DNA of 64,000 bases from a bacterium. Its GTDB lineage: Bacteria; Electryoneota; Electryoneia; Electryoneales; Electryoneaceae. Location: the NCBI GenBank assembly GCA_020444265.1, contig JAHLLH010000002.1, positions 547,033-611,032 on the forward strand. Reading direction: 5' to 3'. Position numbers and translations under genes: made by a program. Each line of letters opens with the position of its first letter. Within the stretch, counting starts at the first letter, position 1. Below the pieces are notes generated by a model, which saw nothing but the letters and a program-made list of their open reading frames with translations, was not told where the DNA came from and did no database searches. Shown piece by piece: positions 1 to 9,194 of the stretch.

Positions 1-240
1 CACGGCACCGCACCGAAGTATGCGGACAAGGATGTGATCAACCCGTCCTCCGTGATGCTTTCCGGCTGCATGATGTTCCGCTACATCGGCTGGGGCGAAG
101 TGGCTGACATGATTGAAAGTGCGATTCAGAAGACGATTGAGAAGAAGACGGTGACCTATGACTTGCACCGTCTGATGGATGGCGCGACCAAGCTGAAGAC
201 GAGCGAGTACGCGTCCGCGATTATCGAGAACATGGGTTAA
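1..240 (+). CDS. icd: Isocitrate dehydrogenase, C-terminal fragment (partial)
   Basis: The reading frame is open from the first base and ends at TAA (238-240), giving the last 79 residues of a protein whose start lies outside the window. The segment starts [20 protein letters not shown], which matches the C-terminal HGTAP...NP block of NADP-type isocitrate/isopropylmalate dehydrogenases, where the His and the following residues help bind the adenine of the nucleotide. Isocitrate dehydrogenase oxidatively decarboxylates isocitrate to 2-oxoglutarate in the TCA cycle. The tail ([11 protein letters not shown]) favours isocitrate over isopropylmalate dehydrogenase, but cofactor preference cannot be read from this fragment. 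The gene ends 211 bases before the next one and is probably a separate transcript. Confidence 0.8.
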   Translation, partial: HGTAPKYADKDVINPSSVMLSGCMMFRYIGWGEVADMIESAIQKTIEKKTVTYDLHRLMDGATKLKTSEYASAIIENMG

Positions 241-246
241 AACCCT

Positions 247-287
247 CCCGATCCACCCGTAAGCAATTGCGAAACGGATGGTTCGGG
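247..287 (+). terminator. Possible terminator after the icd fragment
   Basis: An imperfect 14-bp stem (247-260 with 274-287, two mismatches) encloses a 13-base loop just after the isocitrate dehydrogenase stop codon. No T-run follows, so it is only a weak candidate for an intrinsic terminator. Confidence 0.3.
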
Positions 288-451
288 AACGGTTGATATG
301 CGTCGACAGGTGTGGGCTGTATGTCACTGGACATAGGAGTTCGTACCAGATCGGCGGGAATGTGATTCGCAACGACAGGTTGCTTGCCCGATGTTGGGGG
401 CGAGTGTACCTTGAGGGTTCTGATGTTTGAGAACGAAGACGGAGGTATGGT

Positions 452-3400
452 ATGCGAGGCATAGGCGCTCGGGCATCGTTAGCGATGGCGATCGTGCTTT
501 GCATGCTGCTGCCCAGCATGGCGTTTGCACAGTCCGGCAAGGTTGTCGGTGAAGTCGTTGAGCAGGGGACGGGAGATCCCATCATCGGCGCAAACGTTGT
601 GATTGAGGGTACCAGCCGCGGTGCGGCGACAGACTTGGACGGCCGTTTTGTGATTCTGGCAGTCCAGCCTGGCTCCTACACCGTGAAAGCGAGTGCGGTC
701 GGTTATGCGGCCACAGTGATTGAAGATGTAAAGGTCAACATCGACCGCACCACCAACCTTGAATTCCAGCTCCAATCCTCTGCGGTTCAGCTGGAAGAGG
801 TGGTCGTAACCTACTCGAAGCCGACGGTGGAGCTCGATGTTTCCTCGAAGGTGGAACGTATTTCCTCGGAAAGCCTCGGGATGATGGCCAACGACGACGT
901 TGCTGCCGCGTTGACCGCAACCCCCGGTTTCAAGATCGATGAGGAAGGCAAAATCCACATTCGTGGTGGTCGTGACACCGAGGCTCGTTTCCTCGTGGAC
1001 GGTATCGACACCCGTGACCCGATTACCGGTGAATCGCTACCGCTCAACCTCTCCTCGATCAATATTCAGGAAATCCAGATTCTGACCGGTGGTATGTCCG
1101 CGGAATACGGCCAGGCAATGTCCGGTTTCGTGACCATTTCCACGCCAGAAGGTGCGCCGGACAGCTACAACGGCAGCATCACCTGGCAGACCGATCAGAT
1201 GACAGACGACTACTCGTTCAATCAGGACGAGCTTAACGCCGCTCTGGGTGGTCCCGTTCCGTTCACTCGTAACATCATGGGTCGTCCATTGACCTTCTAT
1301 GCGACGATGAACGGGAATATCACGGATACCCATACGAACCTCGGCGTGGATTACGACCCGAACGATTACATTGGCACAGGCTTCTCCCTTCCCCAGCGTC
1401 AGTACAATGACTGGGGTGCCAGCCTGAAGCTCGCGTATGACCTGGGTCGCGGCAAAAAACTATCCGCCTATTTCACCGAACGCACCCTGACCTGGGATGT
1501 GTACGGGCGTGGTACCGCGGATGTGTCCGGCAACTATGGTTGGCAGTATGCCTTCAATACGGACAACCTGCCGCTGGCGCGCGACAAGCGCTCCTCCTTT
1601 AATATTGACTTCACCAGCCAGGCTTCTCAGAACACGGTGATGACCCTTTCTCTCGGTCGCCGGGTGATCAATGCCTCCGTCCGTCCGCGCGGCAAAACCC
1701 CGGGTCAGTTCACCCTCGAAGAAGAAGTGGAAGCTTTCCGTGGCACCGGCATCGACCAGAATGAAAATGGTCGCCTCGACCAGGATGCAGACGGTGACGG
1801 TGTGGTCCATAGCACCCTGGATGAGTTGAGCAACGATGTCGACCAGAACAATTTCCTGGACGGCTACTTCGATGCCAACCGTTCGTCCGCCTATGAAGGT
1901 GGGAATGAGGGCTATGAGGACCTGAACCAGAACGGTCGCTGGGATCGTGGTGAAGACTGGATTGATCTGAACGGCAACGGTGTCTACGATTATGCTGAAC
2001 CGTGGACCGATCGTGCCGATCCACTTACCGGCCAGAACAACCAGGGCGTCTGGGACCCGTGGGATCCCTTCGTGGACATCAACGGCAATGGCACCTGGGA
2101 TCCGGCTGAGCCGCAGATGGCTGAGCAGGATATCAACGGTAACGGTCGCTGGGATGGTGAACGTTTCCAGGATGCGAACGAAGACGGTGTCTTCGAACGT
2201 TGGGAGCCCTTTACCGACCTGAACGGCAACTTTACCTGGGATCCGGGTGAACCCTTTACCGATCTGAATGGTAACGGTGTGCAGGATGATGGCGAGGGGT
2301 ACGACGACTCCAACATGAACGGCTATCTCGACCAGCGCGATCTAGTCGATAACGGCAGTAGCACGGAAGAAGCCGCTGAGCCGTTCTGGGATGGCGACCT
2401 CTGGCATGACACTGGCGAGCCCTTCATTGATCGTCCAGATGAAAATGGGCACTATAACGGTGTCTATGATCCGGGCGAAAAATTCTGGGATCTGCCCAGT
2501 TCGGGCAGTGGACTGACGATTAATGGTGGCACCATCACCATTGTCGGCAACCGGGCGTACGGTACCCCGACCTTGAACGGCCAGTACGACCCGCCGAACG
2601 GTGCGTTCGACGAATACGAGCTCTTTACACAATGGTCGGGTGACCAGCAGATGCCGGTCGCCTATACCTACGATCTTGAGCAGCACGGTGCCGAGTGGAT
2701 TTACACCGACTTCATGAGCTTCAATCCGACTCACAGCACATGGCAGAATCGTACCCTGCACGACACGGAAGCTCCGGTCTTCGACCCGCCGAACCTGACC
2801 TATGATGAAGGCCAGGAACGGTATGTGGACTATAACGGGAACGGTGTCTGGAATGGCCAGGACCTCTTCCTGAACCCGGGTACCTGGGATCAGAGCGCAA
2901 TCTGGTCGAAACGTCGTACAGAAGAGTATTCCTTCAAGTTCAAGTTCCAGAGCCAAGTCCACAAGTTCCACGAGATGAAGGCCGGAACCGAGATGTACTA
3001 CTACATCATGAGTCAGCAGTACATCGAACAGCCTGACCAGCTTTACACTGGCGCAGCTGATGTGGGCGCCAATGAGCCCTATTCAGATCGTGGTTCAGTT
3101 CGTGACTTCTGGGAGTTCCGTCCGGTCGAAGGTGCAGCTTATATCGAAGACAAGATGGAATTTGAAGGATTGATCGTGCAGGCAGGTCTGCGGGGTGACT
3201 TCACCATTCACGACCAGAACGTGATTGACGAGCAGCGTCGTCGCTATGAAGCTGGTGAACCCGGAGCGGTTCTCGCAGACAAGTATCGTCTGCAGTTCGC
3301 CCCGCGTCTCGGCATCAGCCATCCGATCACAGAACGTTCCAAGATGTACTTCAACTACGGGCACTTTTACCAGCGTCCTTCCTTCACCTATTTCTACAAG

Positions 3401-4273
3401 GCTACTACAACAAACGTGGACGAAGGAACGGTCGGTAACCCGAACCTGAAGTACGAACGCACGGTGACCTATGAGGTTGGTGTTCACAACCAGATCTCCG
3501 ATGATATTTCGATCCAGATCGCTGGTTACTACCGCGACCTTTACAACCTGATCTCAACCGTCGCCCAGCGCGAAGGTCCGATCACCATTTACCGGTACAT
3601 CAACCTCGACTACGGCCGTATGCGTGGCTTCGAGATGAAAGTCGACAAGGCCTTCGCGAACCACTGGCAGATGAACGTCAACTATGACTTCTCCTATGCC
3701 TACGGCAAGGCGTCCGGCGCGCTGGATTCCTTCAACAACCGTGCTTCGAACGCGCCGGTGAACTACGATGAGCATCCGCTGGATTGGGATGAAACTCATC
3801 GCGTCACCATCAACACCGCGTTGATGTTCCAGCAGGATGACCACCCGGTGCTGTTTGGCTTCCGTCTCCCGGACAACTGGCTGATGTCTCTCCAGTGGCA
3901 GTTTGGGTCGGGACGTCCTTACACCCCGTCGCGGTACACCCTCGGTGTGGACAACGAGAACCTGATCCTCGAGAATTCTGCCCGCATGCCCTGGACCGAG
4001 ACGACCAACTTCCGGTTCGAGAAGTATTTCGGTATGGGCCAACGCGCGAATGGTCGTGAGTTGATTCGCTGGATCCTCGGTGTCGAGGTGTACAACGTGT
4101 TTGACAAGGACAACGTCAACTCGGTTTACGAGTCAACAGGAACGACGGATATCGCGGTTCACCCGCTGGATCCGAATTACAACCCGTTCCTCAACCGCAG
4201 TGTCTACGATGCAAACCCGCGCAACTACGGCGCTGGCCGTCAGATCGTGGCCAAAGTCGGCATCGAATTTTAA
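452..4273 (+). CDS. TonB-dependent outer-membrane receptor with Asp/Asn-rich calcium-loop-like insert
   Basis: Predicted outer-membrane TBDR of 1273 residues that would import a ligand using TonB energy. A signal peptide ends at AFA-Q (about residue 27). A carboxypeptidase-regulatory-like beta-sandwich follows (about 29-115; GEVVEQGTGDPIIGANVVIE). Next come a TonB-box-like LEEVVVTY and the plug domain (about 115-235; IHIRGGRDTEARFLVDGID, AEYGQAMSGFVTIST). The rest is beta-barrel, ending in a C-terminal Phe (VGIEF) as barrel proteins do. Between about residues 430 and 800 lies an unusual insert with about a dozen units of the type DxNGNGxWDxxEPF, resembling EF-hand or dockerin calcium loops. 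The start has a GGAGGT ribosome-binding site at 441-446. It is the first gene of an operon with surface lipoproteins and T9SS cargo. The ligand is unknown and no SusD partner is encoded beside it. Confidence 0.9.
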   Translation: MRGIGARASLAMAIVLCMLLPSMAFAQSGKVVGEVVEQGTGDPIIGANVVIEGTSRGAATDLDGRFVILAVQPGSYTVKASAVGYAATVIEDVKVNIDRTTNLEFQLQSSAVQLEEVVVTYSKPTVELDVSSKVERISSESLGMMANDDVAAALTATPGFKIDEEGKIHIRGGRDTEARFLVDGIDTRDPITGESLPLNLSSINIQEIQILTGGMSAEYGQAMSGFVTISTPEGAPDSYNGSITWQTDQMTDDYSFNQDELNAALGGPVPFTRNIMGRPLTFYATMNGNITDTHTNLGVDYDPNDYIGTGFSLPQRQYNDWGASLKLAYDLGRGKKLSAYFTERTLTWDVYGRGTADVSGNYGWQYAFNTDNLPLARDKRSSFNIDFTSQASQNTVMTLSLGRRVINASVRPRGKTPGQFTLEEEVEAFRGTGIDQNENGRLDQDADGDGVVHSTLDELSNDVDQNNFLDGYFDANRSSAYEGGNEGYEDLNQNGRWDRGEDWIDLNGNGVYDYAEPWTDRADPLTGQNNQGVWDPWDPFVDINGNGTWDPAEPQMAEQDINGNGRWDGERFQDANEDGVFERWEPFTDLNGNFTWDPGEPFTDLNGNGVQDDGEGYDDSNMNGYLDQRDLVDNGSSTEEAAEPFWDGDLWHDTGEPFIDRPDENGHYNGVYDPGEKFWDLPSSGSGLTINGGTITIVGNRAYGTPTLNGQYDPPNGAFDEYELFTQWSGDQQMPVAYTYDLEQHGAEWIYTDFMSFNPTHSTWQNRTLHDTEAPVFDPPNLTYDEGQERYVDYNGNGVWNGQDLFLNPGTWDQSAIWSKRRTEEYSFKFKFQSQVHKFHEMKAGTEMYYYIMSQQYIEQPDQLYTGAADVGANEPYSDRGSVRDFWEFRPVEGAAYIEDKMEFEGLIVQAGLRGDFTIHDQNVIDEQRRRYEAGEPGAVLADKYRLQFAPRLGISHPITERSKMYFNYGHFYQRPSFTYFYKATTTNVDEGTVGNPNLKYERTVTYEVGVHNQISDDISIQIAGYYRDLYNLISTVAQREGPITIYRYINLDYGRMRGFEMKVDKAFANHWQMNVNYDFSYAYGKASGALDSFNNRASNAPVNYDEHPLDWDETHRVTINTALMFQQDDHPVLFGFRLPDNWLMSLQWQFGSGRPYTPSRYTLGVDNENLILENSARMPWTETTNFRFEKYFGMGQRANGRELIRWILGVEVYNVFDKDNVNSVYESTGTTDIAVHPLDPNYNPFLNRSVYDANPRNYGAGRQIVAKVGIEF

Positions 4274-4291
4274 CCTGGGAGGTAAGGCGAC

Positions 4292-6355
4292 ATGAAGCTC
4301 TTGCGTCGCATCACAATGCTGATACTCGTCCCGGGGCTGATTTTAGGGTTTGCGGGATGTGCGGATGACGACGATGGTGTCGGTGGAGGTGGTGTTTCCG
4401 GTACCCCGCTTTCGGGGAACCTCACCAGCAACCTGACCCTCGGCGGTAGTCCCTACGTCATTACCAACGATGTGTTGATCGAGGCAGGGAACACCCTGAC
4501 GATCGAACCTGGTGTCGAGATCAAGGTCAACGGCAACTACACCTTTAAGGTGGAAGGCACCCTGCGGGCCGAGGGTAACGAGCTGTCGATGATTCATTTT
4601 ACGTCTGCCAACCGGAACCCCAATCGTGGTGATTGGAAGGGCATCTGGCTGGATGGCGCCGATGATTCATCCGTCCTCCGTTACGTCCGTGTCAGCTATG
4701 CAGGCCGGTACAACCTGATTGCAGACACCTCGCGTACCTATGTCGATTCGTTGCACGCGGGCGTCAACACGGTCAATCTGCAGCGTGGCGCTGTCACCGT
4801 GCAGGACTGCTCGCCGACGATTGAACGATGCATCATCGAGCTCGGTGGTTATGATGGTATTCATGTTGTCGGAGCAGCAAACCCGATCATCGAATACAAC
4901 ACCATCGTCCAGAACGCATTCAACGGTATCCGTGTTGAACCGGACTGGGAAATCTGGTGGACCACCCAGGACATGACCGGCCTCGGAACGGCGGAAATCC
5001 GGAACAACATCATCACCGATAATGATGATGCCGGTATTCGTCTGCCGGAAAATACAAACCTGTTCGACACAGGTCTGAGTCCTATTTCCGAGTACAACAA
5101 CATCTGGAACAACGTTTCTCCAGATTATGTACCGCCTTCATGGCAGCTGCATGAAAATACTGATGTCAGCAGGGATATCCATGTAAACCCGATTTTCGTG
5201 GACCTTGAACTTGGCGATTACCAGCTGCATCCTTGCAGCGGCGTGGTCGACAGTGGGGATCCGGATGATCCAAACGACATGGATGGTACACGTGCGGATG
5301 TCGGTGCACTGCCGCTTTTCCAGGGTGAGTACGATCTGGCCAAGACGCTGACGGATGCGAAGCTGACCCTTAGCGCGAACGACTACCATGTCACCTGTGA
5401 TGTGGTGATCGAACCGGGCCAGGTTTTGACCATCCAGCCTGGTGCACGCATCTTCTTCGATGGCCCCTACGGCATCGAAGTACGAGGCGACATTGACGCA
5501 CAGGGCACGGCCAACAACCCGATTCTCTTCACCTCGGGTCAGGCCGAGCCGAAGCGTGGCGATTGGCGTCAGCTGGTTTTGGATAACGTCTCTGATGCAT
5601 CGGTGATGTCGAACGTCATCCTTGAGTATGCTTCGATGGAGCGTCTATCCAAACCGGTTCCGGATACTGTCGGCGCGTTGACCCTGATCGGCAGCTCGCC
5701 CAACCTGACCAACATCACGATTCTTGAATCGTTCTACACCGGCCTCTACCTCTACAATGGTTCGAACCCGGTGGTGGACAACATCGTTGTGCGTGGTGCA
5801 GGTGTTGATGGCATCCTCTGCCAGTTGAACAGCAATCCAACGATTACTCGTGCAGAAGTCAGTATGGTGCAGGGATATGGTCTGCATTTCTCCAACAACA
5901 GCGCTGCAAATGTGACCAACGCGTTGGTCTATGACGCTGCTGTGGTGGGTGTGGTCATTGAAGACAACTCTTCACCGACCCTGAACTTCGTTACGGTATA
6001 TGGCAACCTGATTGACATTGCGGCCAGCGGTGGGTATGCAAACCGTGGTGTCCGGGTCAGCCGTTTCTGCGCCCCGCGTATCAGTAATTCAATTATCGCT
6101 GATTACTCCGGTACAGGAATCTTCTCCGAAGTTTCCTCCACGGTGACCTTGAACGAAGTCAACGTGTTTACCCGCTATACCGGAGTGGACGACATCCCCG
6201 CAATCGAGGGTAATGTGACCCCGGAGCCGATTGACGGAGTTACTGTGTTCGCGGATGACAGGGGTGGGAACTTCCGTGTTCAAAGCGGCGCTGCCAAGAA
6301 TGCCGCGACCGACGGTACTGATCTTGGCGCGTACGGTGGATCCAATCCGCTGTAA
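4292..6355 (+). CDS. Surface or periplasmic lipoprotein with duplicated right-handed beta-helix
   Basis: A 687-residue lipoprotein: the N-terminus has a hydrophobic stretch ending in the lipobox FAGC (Cys about residue 23). The rest has parallel beta-helix character, with many short repeats rich in N, I, V and G (such as NPIIEYNTIVQNAFNGIRVE). The sequence is internally duplicated. An opening module (DVLIEAGNTLTIEPGVEI ... RGDWKGIWLDGADDSSVLRYV) near residues 50-135 recurs near 370-450 (DVVIEPGQVLTIQPGARI ... RGDWRQLVLDNVSDASVMSNV). Such beta-helices often bind or cleave polysaccharide or act as adhesins, but I see no catalytic signature. A ribosome-binding site GGGAGGT lies just upstream, 18 bases after the receptor gene's stop, which supports one transcript. 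Function unknown beyond being a surface-associated beta-helix. Confidence 0.8.
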   Translation: MKLLRRITMLILVPGLILGFAGCADDDDGVGGGGVSGTPLSGNLTSNLTLGGSPYVITNDVLIEAGNTLTIEPGVEIKVNGNYTFKVEGTLRAEGNELSMIHFTSANRNPNRGDWKGIWLDGADDSSVLRYVRVSYAGRYNLIADTSRTYVDSLHAGVNTVNLQRGAVTVQDCSPTIERCIIELGGYDGIHVVGAANPIIEYNTIVQNAFNGIRVEPDWEIWWTTQDMTGLGTAEIRNNIITDNDDAGIRLPENTNLFDTGLSPISEYNNIWNNVSPDYVPPSWQLHENTDVSRDIHVNPIFVDLELGDYQLHPCSGVVDSGDPDDPNDMDGTRADVGALPLFQGEYDLAKTLTDAKLTLSANDYHVTCDVVIEPGQVLTIQPGARIFFDGPYGIEVRGDIDAQGTANNPILFTSGQAEPKRGDWRQLVLDNVSDASVMSNVILEYASMERLSKPVPDTVGALTLIGSSPNLTNITILESFYTGLYLYNGSNPVVDNIVVRGAGVDGILCQLNSNPTITRAEVSMVQGYGLHFSNNSAANVTNALVYDAAVVGVVIEDNSSPTLNFVTVYGNLIDIAASGGYANRGVRVSRFCAPRISNSIIADYSGTGIFSEVSSTVTLNEVNVFTRYTGVDDIPAIEGNVTPEPIDGVTVFADDRGGNFRVQSGAAKNAATDGTDLGAYGGSNPL

Positions 6356-6406
6356 GCACCCCGAGGCATTACGAACACGGTTCAGCACAAGGTACGGGAA
6401 GGCACT

Positions 6407-9181
6407 ATGTTGAGAGCAAACAAGACAGTGGAGCGTGTCGGGGCAGGACTGGTTCTGCTCCTGGCCCTGGCTGTAGCCATGCCCGCATTTGCATACATCG
6501 ACACCTCACAGGATGTCGAGGGTGCAGCGGGTCCGGTCAGCAGAGGGTTCCATGTCCCCGCGGAGTACATCGAAGAAGCCAACCGAACGATCGATGTTGG
6601 CCTGCTTTGGATGACCATCACGAACCACGGCTACTTCGGGAACGATGCCCAGGGTCGAACGGATGCATTGATCGACCCGTGTACAGGCCTTTGGGCTGTG
6701 CAGGCAGAGTATCCGGGTGGTACGGGTGTCCAGTATCTCTACCAGGCGGGTCTCTGGATCGGCGCCATGATCCAGGAAGAAGGCTTCGAGTACCCACGAG
6801 TCTCGGTAGGTACGGAAGGTTGGTTCGGGGATGCGGACGAAGAATTTGTTCCGACGATGGACATTGTCGAGCGGACAACTCGTTCGAACGCCGTCAACTG
6901 CCTCGGTGACTTTATCTTCAGTGATGATGCCGTCTCCGAACAGGACATGATTACCTCATACGCGGATACGTCCACCCAGCTTGCGGGCGGGACGAGTCGA
7001 TCACATCCCCGTGATGGTGTGCATGTGCCGTTGGGTATCCAGATTACCCAGCGTTCCTACGCCTGGTCATACAACTACGCGCAGGACTTCATCATCATCG
7101 ACTACGAGATCGAAAACATCGCGGACAAGTACCTGAAGAACCTTTATATCGGTCTCTATGTTGATGCGGACGTCGGAATTCCGAACACATCGGCCTACGA
7201 TGATGATATTTGCGGGTTCAAGAAGACCTATGAATATCGTCCTCCTGGTGCTGAGGAAGCGGAAATCCTGACCATCAACACGGCATGGATCTCGGATAAT
7301 GATGGCCGTCCGAGTGGGACGTTGAGTGGGACCAACCTGACGGCGCCCCATGTGACAGGTACACGTGTTGTCCGGGCACCAAACCCGAAACTGCGTACCT
7401 CCTTCAACTGGTGGATTTCCAACGGAACGGCCGCTCTCGACTTCGGTCCTTCCTGGGACGATGATGGCAGCCAGGGTGAGTGGACGGCGGAGTACGGTAC
7501 TCCGGTCGATGATACCCGTAAATACTTCGTCCTGTCGAACCGTGAATTCGACTTTGACCAGTACTATACCAACACACCGGACTCGATCACAGGGAATCCA
7601 CAGATTTTCTATGACCGTGATGGTGTTGAACTTGAACGCCATAACTGGCGACTCCCGCCGGAAGATAATGCGGGTACCTGGGCGAACGGTTTCGATACCC
7701 GTTACCTGATTTCCTGGGGTCCCCTCGGCATCTTTGACTTCATTGATGAAGCCGGCAACCGTGTCTACCGTCTGAACCCGGGCGAAAAGTTCTCGATGAC
7801 CATTGCCTACGTCGCAGGTGCGAACTTCCATGACACTGGTGATCATTTCCAGCCGACGGGTGAAACGATTGACTGGACCAAGTTCAACTACCTCGATCTG
7901 CAGTACAACGCCGATTGGGCGGCGAAGGTCTACGATAACCCAATGCTTGATACCCCGGATCCCATCACCGGCCTGACCGACGGCTGGTTTGGTGAGGATG
8001 TGGGACGTGACAGCATTTATGCGATCAACGAGCTGGATACAGTATCGTTCATCGATCTAAGCACGGGCGAACAGCTTACCCGTATCTACCCGGGACCGGA
8101 TGAGGATGGTTCAGAACGAGATGGTCGCTTCCAGCCGGAAGAAGACTTCGCTCCTCGTCCCCAGCGATTCGACTACACCTACGACAATGGTCTGTTCGAC
8201 CAGGGTGATGGCATCCCCGACTTCCAGGGACCGCCTCCCCCGCCGACGCCGATTCTTTCCTATCGCTCGGAAGGCAATGACTTGATCCTGCGTTGGACCA
8301 AGAAGCCCTCTGAGGATCCGGAGTATCGCGATCCGTTCAGCCGGATGCAGGACTTCGAAGGGTACCGGATTTATGTCTCGAACACGGGACAGGAAACCGA
8401 GTACAGCTTCCTGGCGGAGTTTGACCAGGTGGATTGGTCCTACTACACCGAAAGCGATTCGCTGCTGGACAGCATTTACACCGATCCCACAGGGCTGCCT
8501 CCGATTCGTCCGTTTGAGGATCGTAACCAGACCACCATCCAGGGCTACTTGAAGCCGGTCGGCTTGAACATTGGGTTTGATGCGATCGCGATCAACGATT
8601 CGACGTACGAATTTGTTGTTGAAAACGCTAACCCGATGATTCCGCGCTACTATGCGGTCACCGCGTATGACTACGGTGATTACCGTAGTGGTACTGAGCC
8701 GCTGGAATCGGCAAAGTCTGCCAACGCGATTTATGTTGCACCGGATCAGACCGCTGGCAGCGGAAAGAAGAAGCCGGGCGTGGTCCCCAACCCCTACAGG
8801 GCGGACCAGAATTACACCCGTCGCTTCCTCGAGCTGGCGTTCAACGAAACGGATACGACCTATGCGTCCTGGGAAAACCGGAATGATGGTTCCCCGGGCT
8901 ACTACCCGCAGTCAGATCGTCGGATCTATTTCTATAACCTGCCCGAAAGGTGCTTGATCCGCATCTTCACGGTTTCAGGCGACCTGGTTCAGATTCTCAA
9001 CCATGATCCGTCCAGCCCCAACCGAATTTCCCTCTGGCAGGCGGACCATGCGGAAGCATGGGATTTGAACAGCCGCAACCAGCAGCAGGTTGTGTCGGGC
9101 CTCTACCTGTTCAGCGTCGAAGATCTGACACCTGAGAACAAGGGGCATATCGATGTCGGCAAGTTTGTCATCATTCGTTAA
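6407..9181 (+). CDS. Secreted protein with Fn3-like domain and variant T9SS C-terminal domain
   Basis: A 924-residue exported protein. The signal peptide (residues 1-29) ends at AFA-Y. The long N-terminal part (about 30-600) is rich in Tyr, Trp and Asp and matches no family I recognise. A proline stretch near 607 leads into a fibronectin-III-like segment (SYRSEGNDLILRWTKKPSED ... GYRIYVSN). The last 130 residues resemble a T9SS sorting domain: VVPNPYR near 791, then IYFYNLPERCLIRIFTVSGD, then WDLNSRNQQQVVSGLYLFSV, ending KFVIIR. It is encoded directly before a PorV-family gene and shares the operon with another T9SS cargo gene. It is probably exported through the outer membrane and surface-attached or released. 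No enzymatic motif is visible. Confidence 0.75.
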   Translation: MLRANKTVERVGAGLVLLLALAVAMPAFAYIDTSQDVEGAAGPVSRGFHVPAEYIEEANRTIDVGLLWMTITNHGYFGNDAQGRTDALIDPCTGLWAVQAEYPGGTGVQYLYQAGLWIGAMIQEEGFEYPRVSVGTEGWFGDADEEFVPTMDIVERTTRSNAVNCLGDFIFSDDAVSEQDMITSYADTSTQLAGGTSRSHPRDGVHVPLGIQITQRSYAWSYNYAQDFIIIDYEIENIADKYLKNLYIGLYVDADVGIPNTSAYDDDICGFKKTYEYRPPGAEEAEILTINTAWISDNDGRPSGTLSGTNLTAPHVTGTRVVRAPNPKLRTSFNWWISNGTAALDFGPSWDDDGSQGEWTAEYGTPVDDTRKYFVLSNREFDFDQYYTNTPDSITGNPQIFYDRDGVELERHNWRLPPEDNAGTWANGFDTRYLISWGPLGIFDFIDEAGNRVYRLNPGEKFSMTIAYVAGANFHDTGDHFQPTGETIDWTKFNYLDLQYNADWAAKVYDNPMLDTPDPITGLTDGWFGEDVGRDSIYAINELDTVSFIDLSTGEQLTRIYPGPDEDGSERDGRFQPEEDFAPRPQRFDYTYDNGLFDQGDGIPDFQGPPPPPTPILSYRSEGNDLILRWTKKPSEDPEYRDPFSRMQDFEGYRIYVSNTGQETEYSFLAEFDQVDWSYYTESDSLLDSIYTDPTGLPPIRPFEDRNQTTIQGYLKPVGLNIGFDAIAINDSTYEFVVENANPMIPRYYAVTAYDYGDYRSGTEPLESAKSANAIYVAPDQTAGSGKKKPGVVPNPYRADQNYTRRFLELAFNETDTTYASWENRNDGSPGYYPQSDRRIYFYNLPERCLIRIFTVSGDLVQILNHDPSSPNRISLWQADHAEAWDLNSRNQQQVVSGLYLFSVEDLTPENKGHIDVGKFVIIR

Positions 9182-9194
9182 GCGAGGTGCGACC

